From Gammaproteobacteria bacterium (GTDB lineage: Bacteria; Pseudomonadota; Gammaproteobacteria; Steroidobacterales; Steroidobacteraceae): a stretch of DNA of 64,000 nt. Under the pieces are notes generated by a model. The model did no database searches. It was not told the origin of the DNA and saw nothing but the letters and a program-made list of their open reading frames with translations. Within the stretch, counting starts at the first letter, position 1, and every line of letters starts with the position of its first letter. Shown here in pieces: positions 46,186 to 52,285 of this stretch. A program made the translations under genes and the position numbers. Location of the stretch: NCBI GenBank assembly GCA_011391405.1, contig JAABQQ010000249.1:1-64000 (forward strand), read 5' to 3'.

Positions 46186-46995
46186 ATGACACGCCACGAA
46201 TGGACGCTGCCGCTCGCCATCAGCGCGTTGCTGCTTGCCGTGCCAACCCAGGCACAGAGCGATCAGGCGGCCGAGCTCGCCAAGAAGCTGGCGAACCCGG
46301 TGGCCTCGCTGATCAGCGTGCCGTTGCAATACAACTACGACGAGTATGGCGGTGCCAACGACGGCGCCGCGGTCAGCAAACTGGTCATCCAGCCGGTGAT
46401 CCCGTTCTCGCTGAACGAGGACTGGAACCTGATCACGCGCACCCTCATCCCGCTCATCGACCAGGCGGATTTCCCGGTGGACGCGCTGAACGAATCGGGC
46501 CTGGGCGACATCACTCCCAGCTTCTTCTTTTCACCGAAGGCGCCGACGGCCGGCGGCTGGATCTGGGGCGCAGGGCCGGTGTTCTTGCTGCCGACGGCGA
46601 CCGCAGACGTGCTCGGCACCGAGAAGTGGGGAATCGGGCCGACGGGCGTGGCCCTGAAGCAGATGGGGCCATGGACGGTAGGCATGCTCGCCGGTCACGT
46701 CTGGTCCGTCGCCGGCAGCGACGACCGCGCCGATGTCAGCGCCACCACCCTGCAACCGTTCGTCAGTTACACCACCAAGACGCATACGACGATTGGTGCG
46801 TATACGGAGTCTGCCTACGACTGGGAAGCCGAACAGTGGGGTGTGCCCTTGATCGTGCAGGCGGGGCAACTGTTCAAGATCGGGCCGCAGATCCTCCAGT
46901 TCGCGGTGGCTGGAAAGTACTGGGCAGAGGGGCCGAATGACGGCCCGGAGGGCTGGGGCTTGCGCCTGCAGTTGACGCTGCTGTACCCAAAATGA
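46186..46995 (+). CDS. Outer-membrane protein, putative transporter
   Basis: A 269-residue exported protein. A signal peptide (LPLAISALLLAVPTQAQ) precedes a barrel-like sequence with ANPVASLISVPLQYNYDEYGG, SGLGDITPSFFFSPK and the terminal LRLQLTLLYPK. Its type is common near sulfatases and other catabolic genes in marine and soil degraders. The start is the ATG behind GGGGAGAACGAAG. It ends the plus-strand arm of the island; about 260 bases later the duplicated tRNA-Lys end is reached. Confidence 0.72.
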   Translation: MTRHEWTLPLAISALLLAVPTQAQSDQAAELAKKLANPVASLISVPLQYNYDEYGGANDGAAVSKLVIQPVIPFSLNEDWNLITRTLIPLIDQADFPVDALNESGLGDITPSFFFSPKAPTAGGWIWGAGPVFLLPTATADVLGTEKWGIGPTGVALKQMGPWTVGMLAGHVWSVAGSDDRADVSATTLQPFVSYTTKTHTTIGAYTESAYDWEAEQWGVPLIVQAGQLFKIGPQILQFAVAGKYWAEGPNDGPEGWGLRLQLTLLYPK

Positions 46996-47256
46996 AGCGA
47001 CGATCGGCCGGCGAGTTCGTTGTCACTCTGGTCGCCGTAGGAGCCGGCCTCGTCGTTCAACTGGTATTCGAGGCGGCATATCCGGTTGCACGAGTTTGTT
47101 ACTCGTGACCTGCGGTTGAAACCTATGACGGGGATAACTGGACACGATGGGGCAGTGAGTAACTATGATCTGCGCTATTTCCCCAGAGCTGCCCTTTTGT
47201 TTGGCTTGGGTAACGTCAGAACAGAAAAAATCCTTTAAAAACAACCAGAACCGTTC
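46996..47256. other. Gene-free gap before attachment repeat 2
   Basis: No convincing gene. The last 40 bases are AT-rich (a run of A, then CCTTTAAAAAC), as is the stretch before the third repeat, and unlike the surrounding high-GC DNA. Small open frames here lack ribosome sites. Confidence 0.5.
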
Positions 47257-47303
47257 GACTCTTAATCAGTAGGTCGTAGGTTCGAATCCTACACGGCCCA
47301 CCA
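47257..47303 (+). repeat. Attachment-site copy 2 (exact 47-base tRNA-Lys 3' end)
   Basis: Identical to bases 32523-32569 from the anticodon stem to CCA, in the same orientation, with no 5' half of a tRNA. It is a displaced tRNA end, the right junction of the 14.7-kb segment that starts after the intact tRNA. The nine bases after it (CTTTCAAGT) also follow copy 3. Confidence 0.85.
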
Positions 47304-47528
47304 CTTTCAAGTACTTGCGAGCATTGATGCTCGAGATTGGGTAACTCGGTAACAGGTTTTCACCGCCGTTGTTACCCACTACCCGGCAAGCCCCGAACCT
47401 GGCACAAAGGCGTTTGTGCTGCTGGAGATCCTGGTCATTTCGCCCAGCTCCTCGAGCGGCTGCTTTGCGGCGTCGGGGCCGCAGGCAGAGAACGGCCAGT
47501 TTCGGTCGTTCGTAGCGAGATTCGCGGT

Positions 47529-47572
47529 TTGACGAGCGTGCACACTTGTACATACTCGACGCATGGAGTATG
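47529..47572 (+). promoter_or_regulatory. Promoter and inverted repeat at the brnT start
   Basis: TTGACG (47529-47534), 16 bases, CATACT (47551-47556) fit a sigma70 promoter whose start would fall at or next to the brnT ATG, so the mRNA may be leaderless. CATACTC (47551-47557) and GAGTATG (47566-47572) form an inverted repeat around the start codon, a candidate operator for BrnA. Confidence 0.45.
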
Positions 47573-47832
47573 AATGGGACCCGGCCAAGGCGAAGGCCAA
47601 CCTCCGAAGGCACGGCATCGCGTTTGCCGATGCGGTTTTGGCGCTGGAGGACCCGCGAGCACTTACCATGGCCGATCCGGACGCCAGCGGCGAGCAGCGC
47701 TTCGTCAGCCTGGGTTCGGATCCGAATGGGCGTGTGGTGGTGACGGTCTTCACGCCGCGAGGGCGTCGCACTCGAATCATTTCCTCACGCAAAGCCAGCC
47801 GTAACGAACGGCGGACGTACGAGAGCCTATGA
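47563..47832 (+). CDS. brnT: BrnT-family toxin
   Basis: An 89-residue RelE-fold ribonuclease toxin of the BrnT family. The N-terminus MEYEWDPAKAKANLRRHGIAF is the family signature, followed by DPDASGEQRFVSLGSD, VVVTVFTPRGRRTRIISSRKAS and the basic C-terminus ERRTYE. It would cut mRNA and halt growth until neutralised by BrnA. It overlaps brnA by 4 bases, toxin first, the normal order for this system. Confidence 0.9.
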   Translation: MEYEWDPAKAKANLRRHGIAFADAVLALEDPRALTMADPDASGEQRFVSLGSDPNGRVVVTVFTPRGRRTRIISSRKASRNERRTYESL

Positions 47833-48086
47833 TGCGCAAGGAATACGACTTTTCAAAGGCAAAGCGCGGCCCGGCGGTACCGGTGCCGACGGGCAAGACT
47901 CGAATCACGATTCGCCTAGACGATGACATCGTCGAATGGTTCAAGACTCAGGTCGAGGCGGCAGGCGGCGGCAACTACCAGTCGCTGATCAACGCCGTAC
48001 TGCGCGAACATATGCGCAGGGCGGACGAATCGCTTGAGAAGACGCTGCGTCGTGTCCTTCGCGAGGAGCTGAAGCGCGCAAGCTAA
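47829..48086 (+). CDS. brnA: BrnA-family antitoxin
   Basis: An 85-residue antitoxin with a ribbon-helix-helix DNA-binding segment (TRITIRLDDDIVEWFKTQ...GNYQSLINAVLREHM) and an N-terminal KEYDFSKAKRG arm typical of BrnA. It binds BrnT and represses the operon. The start overlaps the toxin stop. Both genes look intact, so the module is probably active and stabilises this small segment. Confidence 0.9.
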   Translation: MMRKEYDFSKAKRGPAVPVPTGKTRITIRLDDDIVEWFKTQVEAAGGGNYQSLINAVLREHMRRADESLEKTLRRVLREELKRAS

Positions 48087-48211
48087 AAGGCAGGATAGGG
48101 TCGCGTCCGGCCTGTCGTGGCGCGGTAAGATCGGCCAGAAGCGGACGATCGGAACGCGGGCGCGTGTGGGACAGGCGGTCCACCGCGCTGATATTGTTGG
48201 GCGGTCCGCGT

Positions 48212-48357
48212 GGAGCTTGCGCAGCCAAGGATCGTCGTCGCCGAGTCCGCGGCCGTTGGGCTCTACATCGCTCAGAAGGCGGGCACGCTCATCCCGTCCG
48301 ATTTCCACGGCCGCACGCGAGTGACGCAATGGTTCTTCGCCGCCATGCACAGTCGAG
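48212..48357 (+). pseudogene. Glutathione S-transferase N-terminal relic
   Basis: About 48 residues (PRIVVAESAAVGLYIAQKAG, then TLIPSDFHGRTRVTQWFFAA) match the end of a GST thioredoxin-like domain, where ESxAxxxYxAxK precedes LIPxDxxGR and the first helix of the alpha domain. The protein's start and most of the alpha domain are missing. The relic ends about 20 bases before the GTTAGGC core that precedes the CPBP gene, so a cassette may have inserted into it. Confidence 0.6.
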
Positions 48358-48377
48358 GCGCCGCTCTTTCAGATCGC

Positions 48378-48384
48378 GTTAGGC
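48378..48384 (+). promoter_or_regulatory. GTTRRRY integron-type core before the CPBP gene
   Basis: GTTAGGC fits the recombination core consensus GTTRRRY and lies 4 bases before the CPBP start, where cassette genes normally begin. Seven bases alone are weak, but the attC-like site after the gene gives it weight. Confidence 0.45.
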
Positions 48385-48388
48385 CGAC

Positions 48389-49375
48389 ATGAAAGATCAT
48401 GATCCAGTTGTAGGTTCTCTCCACTCCGAACCGCCCCGATATAGCGAAGATGCCGTGTCTTCTGAGTGCCTTGACCCGAGTCGCACTCTTTCGGTGGCAC
48501 CGGGAGGCATCGCACGGCAGCGCATGCGCGTCGCCGGCCGGACGCTGGGCTCGCTGCTGCTGGGTGGTGCGGCGGTCCTAGGCTCGGTGCTGGTCTTTCG
48601 GCAGGGCCTACTGCCGCTGATCGACGCGGTGTTCCAACCTGGGCCCGAATTGCTCAGTGCGTTCAGGCGCGCCGGCATCCTCCTGTCGGCAATGGCGGGC
48701 TACTGGGCTTACGTGCGTTGGCATGAAGGACGCGAAGCGACCGAACTGCGGCTGCGGCCGGTTCACCTGATGCTTGGCGGCGCAAGCGGTGCCGTCCTGG
48801 TCGCGTTGCCGATCGCCGTGCTGTTCGCGCTCGGCGCGTACGAAAAGGTGCTGTTCCGTGGCGTCTCGCCGGCGCTGTGGAGCGTGGCGGTCCTCATCGG
48901 CATCGCGGCCGTACTAGAAGAACTGGTCTACCGCTGCCTGCTGTTGCGGCTGCTGGAGCGGCCCTTGGGAACGAGCATTGCGCTGGCGGCACAGGCATTG
49001 ATATTCGCCGTGGGGCATTTGGAAAACGTCCACCAGGGCAGGACTGCCGATGTGGTGGCGATGTTGGTCTCGGTGACCTTGCTGGGCCTGCTGTGGGGCG
49101 GACTGTTCGTCCTGGCGCGCAACCTGTGGGTGGTGGCTGCCAATCACGCGGCATGGAACTTCACCATACTGCTCAGCGGTGTGCCGCTTTCCGGCATCGA
49201 GGACTGGCGCGCGCTGGCGCCGTTCGAAAGCCGCTATGCCGGGCCCGACTGGCTGACCGGGGGCATGTTCGGTCCGGAAAGTTCGCTGCTGGTGATCGTG
49301 TCGACCACGGTCGCGGTTGCGCTGCTGCTGCGCGCGGCACGGCGGCGCGGGGACTTCCTCGTGCCGGCGACCTAG
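48389..49375 (+). CDS. CPBP-family intramembrane metalloprotease
   Basis: A 328-residue multipass membrane protein of the CAAX-protease/bacteriocin-processing (Rce1-like, Abi) family. The catalytic motifs are all there: EELVYR (Glu177, Glu178, Arg182), FAVGH (residues 206-210) and NHAAWN (near 247-252), spread over about eight hydrophobic segments. The N-terminal 45 residues are soluble. Relatives process prenylated proteins or bacteriocins or give self-immunity; the substrate here is unknown. No promoter is evident. With a core site just upstream and an attC-like site downstream it looks like a mobile gene cassette. Confidence 0.85.
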   Translation: MKDHDPVVGSLHSEPPRYSEDAVSSECLDPSRTLSVAPGGIARQRMRVAGRTLGSLLLGGAAVLGSVLVFRQGLLPLIDAVFQPGPELLSAFRRAGILLSAMAGYWAYVRWHEGREATELRLRPVHLMLGGASGAVLVALPIAVLFALGAYEKVLFRGVSPALWSVAVLIGIAAVLEELVYRCLLLRLLERPLGTSIALAAQALIFAVGHLENVHQGRTADVVAMLVSVTLLGLLWGGLFVLARNLWVVAANHAAWNFTILLSGVPLSGIEDWRALAPFESRYAGPDWLTGGMFGPESSLLVIVSTTVAVALLLRAARRRGDFLVPAT

Positions 49376-49488
49376 ACCGGCAGGCGCGCGCCTTCGGTAT
49401 GCGGCGCGATGCTGACGAGGCGGTTGGGAGCTAAGCGCACCTTCAGGCTGATCCTTTGGTCGCGTCCGTCACCCGCCCTGCCGGTGCG

Positions 49489-49545
49489 GCCTAGTTCATT
49501 CAAGCCGAAGCCGCTTCGCGGCTCGGCTTAACGCAGACGTTGAAC
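49489..49545 (+). repeat. attC-like integron recombination site
   Basis: The segment from GCCTAGT to GTTGAAC has attC architecture. The 3' core fits GTTRRRY; the inner arms AAGCCG...CGGCTT and AGCCGC...GCGGCT pair around a TTC loop, leaving A at 49508 as an extrahelical base, the hallmark that sets attC strand choice. The sequence closely resembles well-known 60-base attC sites. The outer 5' core is degenerate. It starts 113 bases after the CPBP stop, in the same orientation as the gene. Confidence 0.7.
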
Positions 49546-49719
49546 GTCTGCTTTGTAGCGGGACAAACTTCTGCTGTGGGTCGACCGCAGAAGTTGCGAC
49601 CTGGCAAACCGGACATTCCGCTTCCTCAATCAATCGGACGCTTCACGTGTTGTTCTTCTTCATTTTCGGTCCTTGGCACCCGGTCGGGTGCGGTGACGGT
49701 TGGTACTCGTCATCGCATG
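49546..49719. other. Gene-free stretch after the attC-like site
   Basis: No gene is supported. ACTTCTGC (49566-49573) and GCAGAAGT form an inverted repeat around TGTGGGTCGACC. The rest shows no clear coding sequence on either strand. Confidence 0.4.
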
Positions 49720-49929
49720 TCATTCAACGGGGTCGACCACGCGACTGAGCAAGTACTTGGCGCTCATCTGCGCGGTGTGCCCAAGAAGGTTCTGGCGGTT
49801 CTTGGCTTCCGCATCCGTGTGGCCTTTCGCTCGGAGGTCGTGAAAAGCAAACGTCTTCAAGGAGCCCAGCCGCTCCAGGGCGCCGTCCACCGCTGACTGG
49901 GTAAGCGGCTGACCGAGGGCGGGACCCAA
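49720..49929 (-). pseudogene. Tyrosine recombinase (phage-type integrase), C-terminal relic
   Basis: A 69-codon minus-strand frame holding only the C-terminal catalytic end of an integrase: FHDLRAKG supplies the second Arg of the catalytic set, LLGHTAQMSAKYL the His and the nucleophilic Tyr. The N-terminal DNA-binding and first catalytic parts are missing; upstream bases belong to the Gp49/HigB module. It supports past integration at the tRNA-Lys repeats but can no longer act. Confidence 0.75.
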
Positions 49930-49962
49930 GCGCTTCCGCGGTCCCGTTCACCTTGCCGAAGT

Positions 49963-49978
49963 GTATCTATAATGATAC
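49963..49978. promoter_or_regulatory. Palindromic operator overlapping -10 of the toxin-antitoxin pair
   Basis: GTATC and GATAC arms exactly flank TATAAT (49968-49973). A perfect -10 inside a symmetric element directly before the toxin start suggests autorepression by the XRE antitoxin. The -35 region is poor. Confidence 0.5.
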
Positions 49979-49979
49979 G

Positions 49980-50342
49980 GTGTCGCGTGTGATTTCGCCC
50001 ACGTTAGCAGTTCGGTTCTTCCGCAGCTCGCAGGGCAACGAGCCTGTTCGTGAGTGGCTGCGATCGCTTTCCTAGATTGACCGCAAGTTGCTCGGCGAGG
50101 AAATTCGCACCGTGCAAATCGGTTGGCCGATCGGAATGCCTCTGGTTCGCAAGCTCGATGCCGGTTTGTGGGAAATCCGTGTACGCATGAAGGACGGCAT
50201 TGCGCGGGTGCTGTTCACGATCGAGGCGAAGGAGGCGATCCTGCTGCATGGCTTCATCAGGAAGTCGCAGAAGATTCCTGCGGACGAGCTTCAGACGGCG
50301 CAAGTGCGTCTGCAGCAACTGCGTGACGCACGGCGTCGCTGA
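49980..50342 (+). pseudogene. Gp49/HigB-like toxin interrupted by an in-frame amber codon
   Basis: Read from GTG at 49980, the frame encodes VRFFRSSQGNEPVREWLRSL, then TAG at 50073-50075, then continues IDRKLLGEEIRTVQIGWP, LVRKLDAGLWEIRVRM and LLHGFIRKSQKIPADEL to a normal stop at 50340-50342. Both halves match one continuous phage-derived Gp49/HigB (RelE-superfamily) toxin, so the TAG is a nonsense mutation. A TTG at 50088 could give an 84-residue fragment lacking the first strand and helix, probably inactive. The antitoxin gene follows in normal order. Confidence 0.75.
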
Positions 50343-50369
50343 GCCGAAACGACGGAAGGAGCAATAGTC

Positions 50370-50666
50370 ATGGCACGCAAGAAACACAATCCGCACGTTG
50401 GCAGTGATTTCGAAGACTTCCTCGCCGAGGAGGGACAGCTCGAGGGTGCGACTGCTGTCGCCATCAAGCGCGTGCTCGCGTGGCAGATTGCCCAGGCGAT
50501 GAAGGATGAAAAAGTCTCCCAGGCAGAACTGGCGCGCCGCATGAAGACGAGCCGGGCGGTAATTCACCGGTTGCTCGATGCTGATGACCCATCGGTCACG
50601 CTGTCGACGATCAGTCGCGCGGCTGCGGCGCTGGGTCGTAATGTGCGCGTGCAATTTGCGGCCTAG
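50370..50666 (+). CDS. XRE-family antitoxin (HigA-like)
   Basis: A 98-residue protein with a Cro/C1 helix-turn-helix (VSQAELARRMKTSRAVIHRLLD) and the C-terminal LSTISRAAAALGRNVRVQF ending typical of antitoxins paired with Gp49/HigB toxins. It starts 27 bases after the toxin stop with GGAAGGAG upstream. It appears intact although its toxin is interrupted, so it may now work only as a repressor or as an anti-addiction protein. Confidence 0.85.
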   Translation: MARKKHNPHVGSDFEDFLAEEGQLEGATAVAIKRVLAWQIAQAMKDEKVSQAELARRMKTSRAVIHRLLDADDPSVTLSTISRAAAALGRNVRVQFAA

Positions 50667-50843
50667 GGTTCGCTTTTCGAACGCGCAAAATCTGTCTCGC
50701 CAATTTGGGCATTGGCAGTATTTTTCGCATCGCCAGAAACTGTGGTACACGTCAAATCTGTAAGCCCCGCTATACAGATCTAAGCGGCGATTCTGGTACA
50801 CGCGGAAAGCGAAAAAGCCGTATAAAACAATACTATTGGGCTC
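50667..50843. other. Gap before attachment repeat 3, with paired TGGTACACG repeats
   Basis: No gene is seen. TGGTACACG occurs at 50743-50751 and 50794-50802 in the same orientation, 51 bases apart. ATCTGT and ACAGAT form an inverted repeat between them. The final 30 bases are AT-rich. Such repeats near an attachment site may be integrase arm-binding sites, though this is not established. Confidence 0.4.
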
Positions 50844-50889
50844 ACTCTTAATCAGTAGGTCGCAGGTTCGAATCCTACACGGCCCACCA
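50844..50889 (+). repeat. Attachment-site copy 3 (tRNA-Lys 3' end, one mismatch)
   Basis: Forty-six bases matching the tRNA-Lys 3' half with one T-to-C change in the T-arm region. It is followed by CTTTCAAGT, as is copy 2. It probably marks the outer right edge of the accessory region; no integrase gene lies beyond it within the window. Confidence 0.8.
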
Positions 50890-50906
50890 CTTTCAAGTGG
50901 TCCATA

Positions 50907-50948
50907 CCGGACACATGGGTTACACCTCATTCCGGACACTTGGCTTAC
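50907..50948. repeat. Imperfect 17-base direct repeat
   Basis: CCGGACACATGGGTTAC (50907-50923) and CCGGACACTTGGCTTAC (50932-50948) match at 14 or more of 17 positions with a 25-base period. They lie between attachment repeat 3 and the MFS gene end. A remnant of a mobile-element end is possible. Confidence 0.4.
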
Positions 50949-50968
50949 GCGCGCGTACCTCACGCCGT

Positions 50969-52219
50969 TCAGTCGACGTGCCTGCGGCCTGAACCGAACA
51001 CCAGGTAGAAGACCGCGCCGAACAGCGACACCGCCGCAGTGAGCACGAACGGTGCGCCAAACGTGCCCGTGCGATCGACGAGCCAACCCGTGACGTAGAT
51101 GCCGACAATGCCCGGCAGCGTGGCGAACGTGTTGCTGATGCCCCAGATGACGTCGGCGTACTTCGGGGCAATGTCGAAGCAGTTCGGGGCGAAGCCGGAC
51201 ATCGCGCACGCCGAGGTGGCCGTCGCGCCGCACATGATCAGGACGGCGGCCAGCGGCGTCGTCGCCTGGGTCAGCAACAGCAGGAACACGGCACTGCCGC
51301 CGAGCGCGATGGTCTGCATCAGCTTGCGGACGTAGCCGGCGCTGCGCCCGTGTTGCAGCATCCGATCCGCCCATGCGCCGGCCAGGTTCGCCGCGATGAA
51401 GTTGACCAGCCACGGTGCGGCGGACAGGACGCCGGCGCTGGCGAGCGAGACGCCGAACGTGCTCTTGAAGTAAGTCGGCATCCACGCGAGCAGGACGTAC
51501 AGGCCCCAGTTGCTGGCGAAGTGGCCTACGATGATGGCCCACACGGCCGGCAGTCGCAGCAGTTGCCCCCACGGTATGGCGCGGTGGGCGGTCTGCGACG
51601 ACGCCACCGACGAACTCGCAGGAACATCGTCGCGGGCAAGAAAGTGCCATGCCGCGTACCAGACCAGTCCGATGGCCCCGAACAGGTAGAAGGGCAATGC
51701 CCAGCCGTATTCGCGTATCAACCAGCCCGTGGCGGGCAATGCGAACACCGTGCCGAGCGAGATCGCACTGATGATGAGCGCGGTGGCGCGCGACCGGCGC
51801 TCCGGCGGCACCCAGCGCGAGATCATGTTCATGGCTGCGGGGAACACGGCTGCTTCGCCGAGCCCGAGCGCGATGCGAGCCGCGATCAGCGCGCCGAGCG
51901 ACATCATCGCGGCAGGCGGAGTGAGTGCCGTCCAGGCCGACCACCAGAGCACCGCGACGCCGAGGACCAGCCAACCGCCGAAGCGGTTCGCAGCCGCGCC
52001 GGTCACGGCCATCAGCAGCAGGTAGCCGACGAAGAACGAGGAGAGGACGATGCCTTTCTGCGTCTCGGTCCAGCCCAGGTCGTCCTTCATCGCGATGGCG
52101 GCCACCGAGATGTTGGTGCGGTCGATGTAGGAGATGAAGACAGCTGCAAAGAGCAGCAGCACGATGGTGTAATAACGCGGCCACACCAGGCCACTCGCCT
52201 CGCCCCGTGCACTGGACAT
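50969..52219 (-). CDS. MFS transporter (ACS/GudP-like)
   Basis: A 416-residue, 12-helix major facilitator protein. FISYIDRTNISVAAIAM and the RFGGWLVLG loop between helices 2 and 3 fit the anion:cation symporter group (organic anions such as hexuronates, phthalates or glucarate). A second copy of the fold starts around residue 220 (LPAVWAIIVGHF). The start is the ATG behind GGGGGAGG; the very long upstream frame is a shadow of the next gene. Substrate unknown; an organic acid is likely. Confidence 0.87.
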   Translation of the reverse strand: MSSARGEASGLVWPRYYTIVLLLFAAVFISYIDRTNISVAAIAMKDDLGWTETQKGIVLSSFFVGYLLLMAVTGAAANRFGGWLVLGVAVLWWSAWTALTPPAAMMSLGALIAARIALGLGEAAVFPAAMNMISRWVPPERRSRATALIISAISLGTVFALPATGWLIREYGWALPFYLFGAIGLVWYAAWHFLARDDVPASSSVASSQTAHRAIPWGQLLRLPAVWAIIVGHFASNWGLYVLLAWMPTYFKSTFGVSLASAGVLSAAPWLVNFIAANLAGAWADRMLQHGRSAGYVRKLMQTIALGGSAVFLLLLTQATTPLAAVLIMCGATATSACAMSGFAPNCFDIAPKYADVIWGISNTFATLPGIVGIYVTGWLVDRTGTFGAPFVLTAAVSLFGAVFYLVFGSGRRHVD

Positions 52220-52285
52220 GAACGCCTCCCCCGATGCGATGGCGCCGATGCTACGCTCTGGCGCCCCCGATATTGAAGATTTGGC

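Noticed and set aside
47266-47613. Minus-strand ORF ending VGRVGFEPTTY
   Set aside because: Its end is the antisense of the tRNA-Lys fragment and the rest overlaps brnT and its promoter; no ribosome site or family match.
48190-48199. GTTGGGC as a second integron core upstream of the GST relic
   Set aside because: It fits GTTRRRY, but no attC-like paired arms precede it, so a seven-base match is not enough.
50004-52184. 726-residue minus-strand ORF containing CRIRTCDLLIKSEP
   Set aside because: It runs through the antitoxin, a tRNA fragment and a wrong frame of the MFS transporter gene; the transporter's own frame explains the region.
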